A stretch of 64,000 bases of DNA from [Clostridium] polysaccharolyticum (GCF_900111595.1 NZ_FOHN01000005.1:62001-126000); one strand, 5' to 3'; shown: positions 1 through 7,546, counted from the first letter of the stretch. Numbers and translations are program-made. Notes: generated by a model from the sequence alone, not told the origin.

Positions 1-282
1 TATCAGCCAGCTTTCTTGTGTATCCCAATTGTGATGTTTTTTCATCCAGTCTGCTACGATTTCATAATAATCTGTCTGCACTTCACTATATCCAAATATT
101 CCATCTTTGGAACGTTTCACTAAGGCATCCTCGATATAGGACGATGTTTTAAAATCCATATCTGCAACCCATAAAGGCAATACATCTTCTGGCATTCCTC
201 TTCTCAATGTAAAATCATATTTCAAGGAATCTGTGTTTCGTCTTTCTATTATTTCATCAAAATCCAGATTTCTCTCCGCCAT
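1..282 (-). CDS. MalY/PatB-type aminotransferase (cystathionine beta-lyase), 5-prime part only
   Basis: This is the first 94 residues of a gene that runs off the left edge. The start ATG (280-282) follows a GGGGG ribosome site. The motif LPLWVADMDF at residues 39-48 is the hallmark of the MalY/PatB branch of fold-type I PLP enzymes, which cleave cystathionine to homocysteine, pyruvate and ammonia or act as related C-S lyases. The PLP lysine lies outside the window. It sits 19 bases downstream of a second PLP enzyme of the same pathway and is probably cotranscribed with it. Family call is strong; exact substrate is inference. Confidence 0.85.
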   Translation of the reverse strand, partial: MAERNLDFDEIIERRNTDSLKYDFTLRRGMPEDVLPLWVADMDFKTSSYIEDALVKRSKDGIFGYSEVQTDYYEIVADWMKKHHNWDTQESWLI

Positions 283-301
283 AAAATCCCCCTTTTCTTT
301 A

Positions 302-1462
302 TTAAAATACTTCATTCACCTGAGCGAATATAGATTTCAGCTCTGCAATCAAATCCCCACTATCTTCAATACCAATGGACAGTCTTAAAGTCGAATTCGT
401 TATACCATTTCGAATCCTTACTTCCTCTGGAACATCTGCATGTGTCTGTGTTGCAGGATATGTAATTAACGTTTCCACTCCTCCTAAGCTTTCTGCATAC
501 TTAATCATTCTTACTTTTTCCAGTATTGCTAATGCGTGCTCCTCTGTATCCACATGAATGGTAACCATAGAACCAAAGCCCCTGGCCTGCTTTTTCATAA
601 TTTCATGGCCTGGATGTTCTTTTAACCCAGGATAAATCACATCCTTAATGATACTCTGTTCTTTTAACCATTCCACAATTTCCATTGCATTTTTCTGTGA
701 CTGTTCCATTCGAATTCCCAGTGTTTTTACGCCTCTTAGAATAAGCCAGCTGTCAAATGGAGAAAGCCCTGCTCCTGTAGTTTTTAACAGAAATCTCAAT
801 CGATCACGTATATCTTCTCTGTTTGTAATAATAAAACCAGCTAATGTATCATTATGGCCACCTAAATACTTTGTGCCACTATGGATTACAATATCCGCTC
901 CTAGTTTCAGCGGATTCTGAAAATACGGAGACATAAATGTATTATCCACTATTAATAGCAGATCCTTGCTTTTTGCTATCTTTGCTATTTTTTCAATATC
1001 CAGTACATTCATCATCGGATTAGTTGGAGTCTCAACAAAGACAGCTCTTGTATTTTCCTTTATATATTTTTGAATATCATTTTGCAAACAGTTCACATAG
1101 GTAAAATCAATCCCATTTTTCTTAGAAACATGATCGAAAAGACGAATACTCCCTCCATATAGATCTGCTTCTACTATCAAATGGTCTCCTGGCTGAAACA
1201 GCTCCATAAAAAGAGTGATTGCAGCCATTCCAGAAGAAAATGCAAGTGCATCAATTCCACCTTCCAGACTCGCTATCACTTTTTCCAGATGCTCTCGTGT
1301 AGGATTCTGCAATCTGCTATAATCATAACCAGTGCTCTTTCCAGCTCCTGGATGTGCATAGGTAGCTGTCTGATATATTGGGTAGCTTACTGCACCATAA
1401 TGTTCTGTTTTTCCTTCTGCACTCTCTAAGTGTAGACATCGTGTGTTAATCCCACGCTCCAT
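302..1462 (-). CDS. Trans-sulfuration PLP enzyme (cystathionine gamma-synthase/beta-lyase/methionine gamma-lyase family)
   Basis: A 386-residue member of the Cys/Met metabolism PLP family. I chose the ATG at 1460-1462 because AAGGAGG lies nine bases before it; the open frame extends 24 codons further upstream but without a ribosome site. Visible motifs are the DNT at residues 173-175 and the Schiff-base lysine K198 in HSGTKYLGGH. Family members join O-acyl homoserine to cysteine, or split cystathionine or methionine; the sequence alone does not separate these. The MalY-type gene directly downstream suggests a cysteine-to-homocysteine step. No SAM riboswitch or T-box is visible upstream. Confidence 0.88.
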   Translation of the reverse strand: MERGINTRCLHLESAEGKTEHYGAVSYPIYQTATYAHPGAGKSTGYDYSRLQNPTREHLEKVIASLEGGIDALAFSSGMAAITLFMELFQPGDHLIVEADLYGGSIRLFDHVSKKNGIDFTYVNCLQNDIQKYIKENTRAVFVETPTNPMMNVLDIEKIAKIAKSKDLLLIVDNTFMSPYFQNPLKLGADIVIHSGTKYLGGHNDTLAGFIITNREDIRDRLRFLLKTTGAGLSPFDSWLILRGVKTLGIRMEQSQKNAMEIVEWLKEQSIIKDVIYPGLKEHPGHEIMKKQARGFGSMVTIHVDTEEHALAILEKVRMIKYAESLGGVETLITYPATQTHADVPEEVRIRNGITNSTLRLSIGIEDSGDLIAELKSIFAQVNEVF

Positions 1463-1686
1463 CAGCGAATCCTCCTTATTAAAAATTATATTTCCTGTAA
1501 TTATATCAGATATCACTTCAACCGGATAATACAAGATATCTTTAACACGTTATAATCCAGAATTATAATGGGCGTCTTATAATAACAGAAAAAAGATACG
1601 ATAATGCCTTACAACTGATTACACACCTAAAAACAGATACATTAAAAACACTTTATAACTATAGTACATCTGGTCTTATCAATTAC

Positions 1687-1723
1687 AAAAGCGAAAGCAT
1701 GAACCTTCCACACTTTCGCTTTT
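1687..1723 (-). terminator. Terminator after the scpA-scpB-phosphoesterase operon
   Basis: Perfect 11-base inverted repeat AAAAGCGAAAG/CTTTCGCTTTT with a 15-base loop. The ends are A- and T-rich on both strands, so it could work in both directions. It lies 28 bases beyond the phosphoesterase stop codon. The rest of the gap up to the PLP gene (1463-1686) shows no other clear signal. Confidence 0.8.
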
Positions 1724-1751
1724 CTTACTGCTTAATCTACTCTCCTATTCC

Positions 1752-2666
1752 CTATATCTGAATCACAGTAAGTTCTGGTTTGTTAAATACTCGAAATTTT
1801 ATATTATGGACACCAAGTCCCTTGGACAAAATCATATTTGCATTCTTACCTCGGAATAATCCAAAATCGTACTTGGGAAACAGGTGCAAATCAGGTGAAA
1901 GTACACCACCTGCTATTGGAAGAATCATAATTCCACCATGAACATGACCTGACAATACCAGATCTACATCAAGACCGTCATATTGAGGAAAATATTTTGG
2001 ATTATGAGCCAATAGCACTCGGTATGATTCCTTTGATTTTCTTTCTGGTACCATTTTCTTTAATTCATCAGCCTCAAGGGCTGGCTTCTGCCAAAATTTC
2101 TTATAGAAGAAAAGTTCCAAATCCAGACCTATAATCTCTATCTCTCTGTCCTTTAAGAACAGGCTGCTGGACTGATTTATTAAATACGTAACCCCTAGCC
2201 TATTAAGTTCTTCCCGATATTTAGAAAATGCTTCTTTACTTTCTTCCCAGTAATCCATTACTTTCTTTTCATGATTCCCGTTGGCATAGTAAACAGGAGA
2301 AATCCTTACTAGCTCCTTGATCAGAGAAAGCGAAACGGACATGTCTGGATTGGGAGCTTTCACAAACATATCCCCACCAATCAGGATTAAATCTGGCTTC
2401 TGTTTTTTTATAGCTTCTAACAAGGAGGAATTATCCTTTCCATATAGCCTGCTATGAAGATCTGTTAAAAATACAATCTTCACTGGAGGATTTTTTTTTC
2501 CTGTTCTCATATCGTAAGAAATGATTTGAAATCTTTTGTTACAATAAATCGAATCCAAAATAACCAAAAAAAGCAATCCTGTACATATGAAAATGCCAAT
2601 CAGAATGATTCTCATACTTTTCCTTTTTTTCCTTTCTTTACCTGATTCTTTTTTATTCCAAGCCAT
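1752..2666 (-). CDS. Membrane-anchored calcineurin-like metallophosphoesterase
   Basis: 304 residues: a basic N-terminus, one membrane helix at about 19-40, then an extracytoplasmic phosphoesterase domain. The dimetal site is complete: D69 and H71 in TDLHS, D99 in GGDM, GNHE at 130-133, a later LAHNP histidine and GHVHGG. This matches the YkuE/YaeI-like branch, whose substrates are mostly unknown. It starts 10 bases after scpB. The first ATG has no good ribosome site; an internal ATG at 2613-2615 (residue 18) has a purine-rich GGAAAA stretch before it and would give 287 residues, still with the membrane helix. It is probably cotranscribed with scpA and scpB; no functional link is implied. Confidence 0.85.
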   Translation of the reverse strand: MAWNKKESGKERKKRKSMRIILIGIFICTGLLFLVILDSIYCNKRFQIISYDMRTGKKNPPVKIVFLTDLHSRLYGKDNSSLLEAIKKQKPDLILIGGDMFVKAPNPDMSVSLSLIKELVRISPVYYANGNHEKKVMDYWEESKEAFSKYREELNRLGVTYLINQSSSLFLKDREIEIIGLDLELFFYKKFWQKPALEADELKKMVPERKSKESYRVLLAHNPKYFPQYDGLDVDLVLSGHVHGGIMILPIAGGVLSPDLHLFPKYDFGLFRGKNANMILSKGLGVHNIKFRVFNKPELTVIQI

Positions 2667-2676
2667 TTATTTCATG

Positions 2677-3246
2677 CTATATATCCAATTTCAACTGGAC
2701 TTCTTCCTCAGCCTCCTGCTTAAAATCAGCCATTTTTTCTGTATTTACCATTGGAAGGTCTTCTATAGACTGTATTCCAAAATTTCTTAAAAATTCTTCC
2801 GTAGTACCAAATAAAATAGGTCTTCCTGGTGCATCCAGCCTTCCTGCTTCACACACTAAATTATATTCTACAAGCTTATTTACTGCATGATCACTCTTTA
2901 CTCCACGTATAGATTCAATCTCTATCTTTGTGATTGGCTGCTTATATGCGATAATAGACAATGTTTCTAACAGCACATCTGTAAGCAGATGTTTCTTAGG
3001 AACATGTGTTACTTTAATGATCGTATCATACATTTCCGGTTTGGTACAAAGCTGAAAGGATCCATCTAATTCAATAATCTGAATTCCCCGGTCTTCCCTA
3101 TCATACATATCCATCATATTGTGAATGATTTTCCGGACAGTTTCCGTATCATGTCCTACTGCCTTAGCGATCCGTTCACATTCTACCGAATGGCCAAGAG
3201 AAAATAAAATTGCTTCTATTTTGGCTTCTAACTGCTTAATTTCCAC
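2677..3246 (-). CDS. scpB: Segregation and condensation protein B
   Basis: ScpB (189 residues) is the double winged-helix partner in the SMC-ScpA-ScpB condensin, binding the middle of ScpA. I chose the GTG at 3244-3246: it overlaps the end of scpA by 11 bases, has GGAG/AGGAAA before it, and gives the family-typical start VEIKQLEAKIEAILF with the first residue read as Met. Characteristic motifs include LSIIAYKQPITKIEIESIRG at about residues 93-112 and GRPILFGTTEEFL near the end. Overlap with scpA implies translational coupling. Length is typical. Confidence 0.95.
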   Translation of the reverse strand: MEIKQLEAKIEAILFSLGHSVECERIAKAVGHDTETVRKIIHNMMDMYDREDRGIQIIELDGSFQLCTKPEMYDTIIKVTHVPKKHLLTDVLLETLSIIAYKQPITKIEIESIRGVKSDHAVNKLVEYNLVCEAGRLDAPGRPILFGTTEEFLRNFGIQSIEDLPMVNTEKMADFKQEAEEEVQLKLDI

Positions 3247-4003
3247 TTTCCTGACTCCTATCCACGTATGTAATTTGTATATCATCAAATAATTCTTCTT
3301 GTAAAATACGCAAACTACCTACTTTAATTAACTCTAATACGCCTAAAAAAGTCACGATCATTTCCATCTTCGTATTCTGTGCTTCTAACAGGCTACGGAA
3401 ACTGAAAGTACGGTGTGCTTTTCCATACGCATCGATCACTTTCATTTTATCTTCTAAACTGAATTCTTCTTTTTTAATATCACCAAATCTGCTGCGGATG
3501 GGATCGAGCTTATCTACCGAACGCTTCATAATGGAATCAAAAACCGTATGAAGTTTTGCTAATGTCAAATCAGCCAAAAGCTGTCCTAAATCCACTTCAT
3601 CTTTTACATTTTCACATTCTTTTGGAATAGTCGGCTTCTTATACACCACTCTTGCCGCATCCAGTTCCTTGTCCTTTAACTCAATGGACATATATTTGTA
3701 AAGCTTATACTCTAATAGCCGTTCCACCAGTTCCTTACGAGGATCTTCCTCTTCTGCTTCTTCTTTTTCCGGATCCTTTGGCAATAGCATGCGGGATTTA
3801 ATATTCAACAAAGTTGCTGCCATCACTAAAAACTCGCTCATGACATCTAGATCACGCTGATTCATGGCATCAATATACTCCATATATTGTTCCGTTATGG
3901 TTATGATAGGTATATCGTATATATTAACCTTGTTCTTGTCTATCAGATGCAGCAATAAGTCTAACGGTCCCTCAAAGGCCTCTAACTTCACTGGTATCCC
4001 CAT
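3236..4003 (-). CDS. scpA: Segregation and condensation protein A (kleisin)
   Basis: 255 residues beginning MGIPVKLEAFEGPLDLLLHL, the signature N-terminus of ScpA kleisins. The N-terminal helices bind the neck of SMC, the C-terminal winged helix binds the SMC head, and the middle binds ScpB, closing the condensin ring on the nucleoid. An acidic stretch (EEAEEEDPRKE) sits at about residue 78. GAGG lies 12 bases before the ATG. First gene of a three-gene minus-strand operon; its SMC partner is at 21895-25455. Confidence 0.96.
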   Translation of the reverse strand: MGIPVKLEAFEGPLDLLLHLIDKNKVNIYDIPIITITEQYMEYIDAMNQRDLDVMSEFLVMAATLLNIKSRMLLPKDPEKEEAEEEDPRKELVERLLEYKLYKYMSIELKDKELDAARVVYKKPTIPKECENVKDEVDLGQLLADLTLAKLHTVFDSIMKRSVDKLDPIRSRFGDIKKEEFSLEDKMKVIDAYGKAHRTFSFRSLLEAQNTKMEMIVTFLGVLELIKVGSLRILQEELFDDIQITYVDRSQESGN

Positions 4004-4051
4004 AGTCTTATAAACCTCGATTTCCTTTCTTTGGATTTCATAAAATACTTA

Positions 4052-4079
4052 TTGTTTTCATACAATTGTTTTCATACAA
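4052..4079. repeat. Perfect tandem duplication of a 14-bp unit upstream of scpA
   Basis: TTGTTTTCATACAA occurs twice head to tail (4052-4065 and 4066-4079). On the minus strand each copy reads TTGTATGAAAACAA, so each offers a TTGTAT -35-like hexamer for scpA. Whether this is a duplicated promoter part or chance slippage is not known. Confidence 0.6.
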
Positions 4080-4131
4080 ACGCATTACTACTTATTTTAC
4101 TAATTTTTAATGGATAAGGCAAGTTCTTATT

Positions 4132-4362
4132 TTAGAGAACACGGCTTTGAATTAACATATAAGCCACCGTTATACCTGCTCTGTGATCTCTCCTCACGAT
4201 AGAATCGGAATTAATACAATGTCCAACTCTTGACATGGATTGTATCATTTCATGGTCTTTCAGTTTCTTTCGGAAAACCTTACTTATATATTGAAAACCT
4301 CTATCACTGTAAAAAATTAGTTTTCCATCTGAATTAGCTGCAATAAATTCACTGGTATAATT
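4132..4362 (-). pseudogene. IS3-family transposase (OrfB, integrase core) fragment
   Basis: Minus-strand translation from 4362 to a TAA at 4132-4134 reads through FYSDRGFQYISKVFRKKL and MIQSMSRVGHCIN, which match the conserved integrase-core block of IS3-family OrfB (SDRG.QYTS, then QSMSRVG.C.DN). The first catalytic aspartate region and the final glutamate block are missing, and the sequence after INSDS no longer looks like the family, so this is an inactive relic of about 75 codons. No inverted terminal repeats could be found. It lies just downstream of the radical SAM gene. Confidence 0.75.
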
Positions 4363-4443
4363 TGCATTTCTGGGACCACAACATAAAAAATCCCCCTTAA
4401 GTAGATTTTGGTTATTTGCCTTGTCTGCTTAAAGGGAATCATA

Positions 4444-5895
4444 TCACAATGTGCTTTCCAATTTCAAGATCTGCCTACTGGTATTTGAATAATTTACGAT
4501 CAGGTCATGGGCTATCTTTTCAAGCATTTTAGTTTTAAAAGCTTCATCACATGGAGCAACATTATAATGACCTGTTATTTTTCGATTCTTAATCCTGCAT
4601 CCTGCACAACAGTAATGCTTAATATCGCAATCCGAACATTTTTCCATTTTATCTACTGTGTGGTCGTAAAAATACTTTTTCCAAGTCTCTAGCAGACCCT
4701 TCTGGAAAGATTCATCAAAGAAATTACCCATATTAATATCGCTTTTCTTAATAGCACATGGGTAAATATCGCCGTTTGAATCAAGTGCGAGAGTTTGCCC
4801 AAAACTACAAGTTTTTGAAACTCTTCTTTGAAAGCCTTTGTTAAAACAGAAATGATTTCGCAACACTTGTTCTTGGTATCTTTCCCATATTCGTCTTCCA
4901 GAAAAATTAATTTTTCTCTGAAGATAAACTATTTTTTTGAAATTCTCATTATTTTTTTCATATTGCATGTTTTGAGTGCCACGGCCCTCTTCTTCAATAT
5001 TAGAAAATCGAATGCTTTTAATTCTTTTCTCTGGATCAATTGTTTCTAGCAGATCACATAAGTTATCATGTAAATCATCAATATTGAATTTAAATAAGCA
5101 GATGGATATTGCTAATTCTTCGATTTTTTTATCTGTGTGCACTAAATATTTCAGGCCACGTATAATTCTGGCAAAAGCATTATCTCCACGCACTCTGTTT
5201 ACTATTTCAGCACTAGCCCCATCTATACTAATCTGCACTTCACTAAACAGTTCACTTATATGGTTGGCAACTTCCTGAGACTGTATTAGTGTTCCATTAC
5301 TATAAAGGGTTAATGTTTTGTCTGGATACGTTGATTTTATGTAATCGGCTAATTGAAAAAAGCAAGGAGAAGCCATTGGTTCACCGCCACTAAAACTATA
5401 GTTTATTACGTGGGGAGCAAAGAAATCTACCACTTTTTTCAACTGTTCATAGCTTATTTCGTCGTATCTTTGATTATCTGCATCATTGTAACAATGAATA
5501 CAACGGAGATTACATGTTTTTGTTAAGTAAATATGCAATCCCTTTTCAATATTTTCAAAAGAAGGACTATAAATCTGTGTCTTAGGGGAAAACTGTTCGA
5601 TATTCATCTGACCAATTAATCTTACAAAGGATTTATACACTTCTTCCTTAGAATGTTTTCCTTCAAAATATTCCGAAGCTTTAAAAAACGCATGGTCTAC
5701 ATTACTATCCTGCATTAATATCTGCATAATATAATCACTTATTTCATCTGTTAATACAATGGAACTGATTTCTTTCGCCACATATAAAGTTCCATTGGCT
5801 GTTTCATACCTGTTTACACTTTCGGGCAAATCTATGTTATCTGGAATATCAATTGTCGTTTTTACTTTGTTTTCTTCCATTTTTAACTCATACAC
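4444..5895 (-). CDS. Radical SAM/SPASM RiPP maturase
   Basis: 483 residues from the GTG at 5893-5895; an ATG at 5878-5880 is a possible alternative. Residues about 25-110 resemble a PqqD-like peptide-recognition (RRE) domain. The radical SAM core has C128xxxC132xxC135 in TCNLRCIHCYN and a GGEP at 170-173. The C-terminal SPASM domain supplies C363, C380, C420, C423, C429/C430, C433 and C449, enough for two auxiliary iron-sulfur clusters, as in sactipeptide, ranthipeptide and streptide maturases. It lies 80 bases behind a 46-codon Cys-containing peptide gene on the same transcript, so that peptide is the likely substrate. Type of crosslink is not predictable from sequence. Confidence 0.9.
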   Translation of the reverse strand: MYELKMEENKVKTTIDIPDNIDLPESVNRYETANGTLYVAKEISSIVLTDEISDYIMQILMQDSNVDHAFFKASEYFEGKHSKEEVYKSFVRLIGQMNIEQFSPKTQIYSPSFENIEKGLHIYLTKTCNLRCIHCYNDADNQRYDEISYEQLKKVVDFFAPHVINYSFSGGEPMASPCFFQLADYIKSTYPDKTLTLYSNGTLIQSQEVANHISELFSEVQISIDGASAEIVNRVRGDNAFARIIRGLKYLVHTDKKIEELAISICLFKFNIDDLHDNLCDLLETIDPEKRIKSIRFSNIEEEGRGTQNMQYEKNNENFKKIVYLQRKINFSGRRIWERYQEQVLRNHFCFNKGFQRRVSKTCSFGQTLALDSNGDIYPCAIKKSDINMGNFFDESFQKGLLETWKKYFYDHTVDKMEKCSDCDIKHYCCAGCRIKNRKITGHYNVAPCDEAFKTKMLEKIAHDLIVNYSNTSRQILKLESTL

Positions 5896-5937
5896 CTCAT
5901 TTCTTCTTGAGCAAAGCTATGTTTTTTAATAAGCAAC

Positions 5938-5967
5938 GGCAGGGTTACGTTTTAACATAGCCCCGCC
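5938..5967 (-). promoter_or_regulatory. Stem-loop between RiPP precursor and maturase genes
   Basis: On the minus strand GGCGGGG pairs with CCCTGCC (one G-T pair), continuing after one mismatch with TATGTT/AACGTA and a two-base loop. No T-run follows, so it is more likely a partial terminator or mRNA-processing/stability element that keeps precursor expression above maturase expression, a common arrangement in RiPP operons. The role is inference. Confidence 0.6.
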
Positions 5968-5975
5968 GCCAGAAA

Positions 5976-6116
5976 CTAGCAATAACACAAGAACCATTTA
6001 CCTGCTCTTACATCATCTTGGCAAAAATTGCTAAGCCAGTCTTTCATTTCAACTCTTTCTTCGCAATTCCCGCTAAATACTTCATCGACTGAAATCTTGC
6101 TTTGAAATTCTTTCAT
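5976..6116 (-). CDS. Putative RiPP precursor peptide, 46 aa, four cysteines
   Basis: ATG at 6114-6116 follows GGAGG with ideal spacing; stop TAG at 5976-5978. The peptide starts MKEFQSKISVDEVFSGNCEE and ends VRAGKWFLCYC. Cysteines are at 18, 32, 44 and 46. The acidic, Cys-poor first half looks like a leader, and the second half (from about residue 28, NFCQDD onward) like a core with C, D, K and W residues that radical SAM/SPASM enzymes can crosslink. It has its own strong promoter and lies directly before the maturase. No known precursor family is recognised, and there is no GG protease site. Gene reality is well supported; assignment as substrate is inference from context. Confidence 0.78.
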   Translation of the reverse strand: MKEFQSKISVDEVFSGNCEERVEMKDWLSNFCQDDVRAGKWFLCYC

Positions 6117-6162
6117 ACTTTTTACCTCCATCATTTACACAAAGCTTTCATACACTTTTACA

Positions 6163-6181
6163 TTATTTGTACAACAAATAA
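6163..6181. promoter_or_regulatory. Perfect 8-bp dyad in the RiPP leader, possible operator
   Basis: TTATTTGT-ACA-ACAAATAA is a perfect inverted repeat. It lies about 20-40 bases downstream of the predicted transcription start and 47 bases before the precursor ATG. It could be a repressor site or form a hairpin in the RNA. No regulator gene is adjacent. Confidence 0.55.
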
Positions 6182-6209
6182 ATAATGATCTTTATTTATG
6201 TACATACAT

Positions 6210-6237
6210 ATTATACCATATTAGATTTATTTTTCAA
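6210..6237 (-). promoter_or_regulatory. Promoter of the RiPP precursor-maturase operon
   Basis: Minus strand: -35 TTGAAA (6232-6237), 16-base spacer, -10 TATAAT (6210-6215). Leader of about 90 bases to the precursor ATG. Confidence 0.75.
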
Positions 6238-6302
6238 TATTAGGAAATAAAATCCATTTAAAAATTTGTAATAAATTCATTTTCGTTCTTATAGCTTATG
6301 AA

Positions 6303-6410
6303 TCACCCAAAACAGCACTGGCAAAAAAATTGGCATGTAAATCTCTGCATCACGGAACTGGCTGCAAATTCCAGCTCACATTCTCGCTGCTGTACTACAA
6401 TCACATTCAT
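6303..6410 (-). CDS. Possible 35-aa Cys-rich micropeptide
   Basis: An ATG at 6408-6410, five bases after AAAGG, opens a 35-codon frame ending in RFTCQFFCQCCFG (four cysteines in the last ten residues) with a TGA at 6303-6305. It lies between a terminator and the RiPP operon promoter. No promoter of its own was found, and it may only be read by leakage from the upstream gene. Could be a second, separate precursor peptide or chance. Low confidence. Confidence 0.25.
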   Translation of the reverse strand: MNVIVVQQRECELEFAASSVMQRFTCQFFCQCCFG

Positions 6411-6428
6411 GGAACCTTTAATTACAGC

Positions 6429-6471
6429 AAAAAAGCTATTGCAACCAGCTCGAAGCCAGTTTTGCAATAGC
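6429..6471 (-). terminator. Terminator after the 71-aa protein gene
   Basis: Minus strand GCTATTGC...GCAATAGC, extended inward by AACTGGC/GCTGGTT with a TTCGA loop, followed by TTTTTT. Confidence 0.85.
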
Positions 6472-6497
6472 CTGCAATTCTTTTCTCCCCTACGTTT

Positions 6498-6713
6498 TTA
6501 ATAAGCAAACCGGTAAATATCATCTATTCGTTTCTCATCAATCGTGTATATATCTTTTTCATCATAAGCAGAAACCCCACATTTAATGAGGCAGCCATTC
6601 CCTACCATATCCTGAAAGAGCTGTTCCTGTTCTTCATTTAGTAATTCTGGTTTCTTGCAGGAACTGCACTTCATCTTCCATGTAACCATAAATATTTTAT
6701 CTAACTTGCACAT
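6498..6713 (-). CDS. Small CxxC protein of unknown function
   Basis: 71 residues, MCKLDKIFMVTWKMKCSSCK at the start, then an acidic middle and YDEKDIYTIDEKRIDDIY near the end. It has five cysteines including a CSSC pair, so metal binding or redox activity is possible. Not recognised as a family. It is certainly a discrete gene: textbook promoter, AAAGGAGGGG ribosome site and its own terminator. The predicted leader is only about 15 bases. No membrane segment or signal peptide. Confidence 0.75.
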   Translation of the reverse strand: MCKLDKIFMVTWKMKCSSCKKPELLNEEQEQLFQDMVGNGCLIKCGVSAYDEKDIYTIDEKRIDDIYRFAY

Positions 6714-6735
6714 AAAAACCCCTCCTTTTTAGTAA

Positions 6736-6764
6736 ATTTTATCACTAGTGTACAATGGTGTCAA
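6736..6764 (-). promoter_or_regulatory. Strong promoter of the 71-aa gene with a palindrome in the spacer
   Basis: Minus strand TTGACA (6759-6764), 17-base spacer, TAAAAT (6736-6741). The spacer holds the perfect palindrome CACTAGTG (6743-6750), a possible operator. Confidence 0.85.
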
Positions 6765-6862
6765 TTTTATTTTCCTTATCTTGTTGTATATTTTCTAATA
6801 TATCCATGTATTTAAATAAGTATTACTTTTAATTCTAATTTTTTTGTCTGTTTACTTTGTTG

Positions 6863-6901
6863 AAAAAAGCTGCCGTAGTCCAATCAGGACAACACGGCAG
6901 C
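6863..6901 (-). terminator. Terminator after idi
   Basis: Minus strand stem GCTGCCGT/ACGGCAGC with an inner TGTCC/GGAC pairing, followed by TTTTTT. The remaining AT-rich DNA between 6765 and 6862 shows no gene. Confidence 0.9.
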
Positions 6902-6934
6902 ATCTACACGTTTAATACTTAATCTCTTCCCGTC

Positions 6935-7453
6935 TCAATTTCTGCAGTATAACTTCTGAACCTTCTCCATAGCAATCCGAAACCACACTGTATACTTCTT
7001 AGGATTTACCTTCATGTCTCTTTCCAGTTCATCCAAAGGCACCCACTTATAGTCACAGACTTCCTCTGGATTTGGGGTTGCAGCTCCCTCATAGCACCCC
7101 ATAATCACATGGTCAAACTCATGTTCCACCAGGCCGTCCTCAAATTCTGTCTGATAAAGGAAAGAAAAACTCTCTTTCAGATTACAGTCAAATCCCATTT
7201 CTGCAATCAGTCTTTTATGTGCCGACTCTAACAGTTCTTCTCCTGGCTGTGGGTGACTACAGCAGGTATTGGTCCATAAACCACCCGAATGATATTTTTC
7301 CAATGCTCTCTGATGAATCATAAGCTCCTCCTTCTGATTCCATACAAAGATTGAAAATGCACGGTGAAGAATTCCCTTTTCATGTGCTTCCATCTTTTCC
7401 ATCACACCTAGTCCATTGTCTTGTTCATCCACACAGATTACAAGTTTATTCAT
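6935..7453 (-). CDS. idi: Isopentenyl-diphosphate isomerase, type I (Nudix fold)
   Basis: 172 residues; ATG at 7451-7453 chosen because GGAGG lies six bases upstream. Interconverts IPP and DMAPP for isoprenoid synthesis in the cytosol. The catalytic Cys lies in TNTCCSHP at 61-68, metal ligands include H30 and the EHEFDH block at 110-115, and the Nudix-like helix follows PGEELLESAHKRLIAEMG. Type I rather than the FMN-dependent type II enzyme that many Firmicutes use. IspH, the last MEP-pathway enzyme, is at 29550-30404. The gene has its own promoter and a leader that can fold. Confidence 0.93.
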   Translation of the reverse strand: MNKLVICVDEQDNGLGVMEKMEAHEKGILHRAFSIFVWNQKEELMIHQRALEKYHSGGLWTNTCCSHPQPGEELLESAHKRLIAEMGFDCNLKESFSFLYQTEFEDGLVEHEFDHVIMGCYEGAATPNPEEVCDYKWVPLDELERDMKVNPKKYTVWFRIAMEKVQKLYCRN

Positions 7454-7546
7454 TGATAACCTCCTCATACAGAAATGAAACTGTTTCGCTCCCCTTACAA
7501 CTTTTTTTGTAAAACAGTTCCATTTTTTTAACATAAATACAAGATT

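Noticed and set aside
1463-1686. Considered a SAM riboswitch or T-box before the trans-sulfuration genes
   Set aside because: No conserved core sequences and no terminator-antiterminator pair were found.
6298-6501. 67-codon plus-strand open frame near the RiPP locus
   Set aside because: No ribosome site and it runs across the minus-strand terminator; the minus-strand reading is better supported.
6714-6764. Considered a riboswitch before the 71-aa gene
   Set aside because: The predicted leader is only about 15 bases, too short for an RNA sensor.
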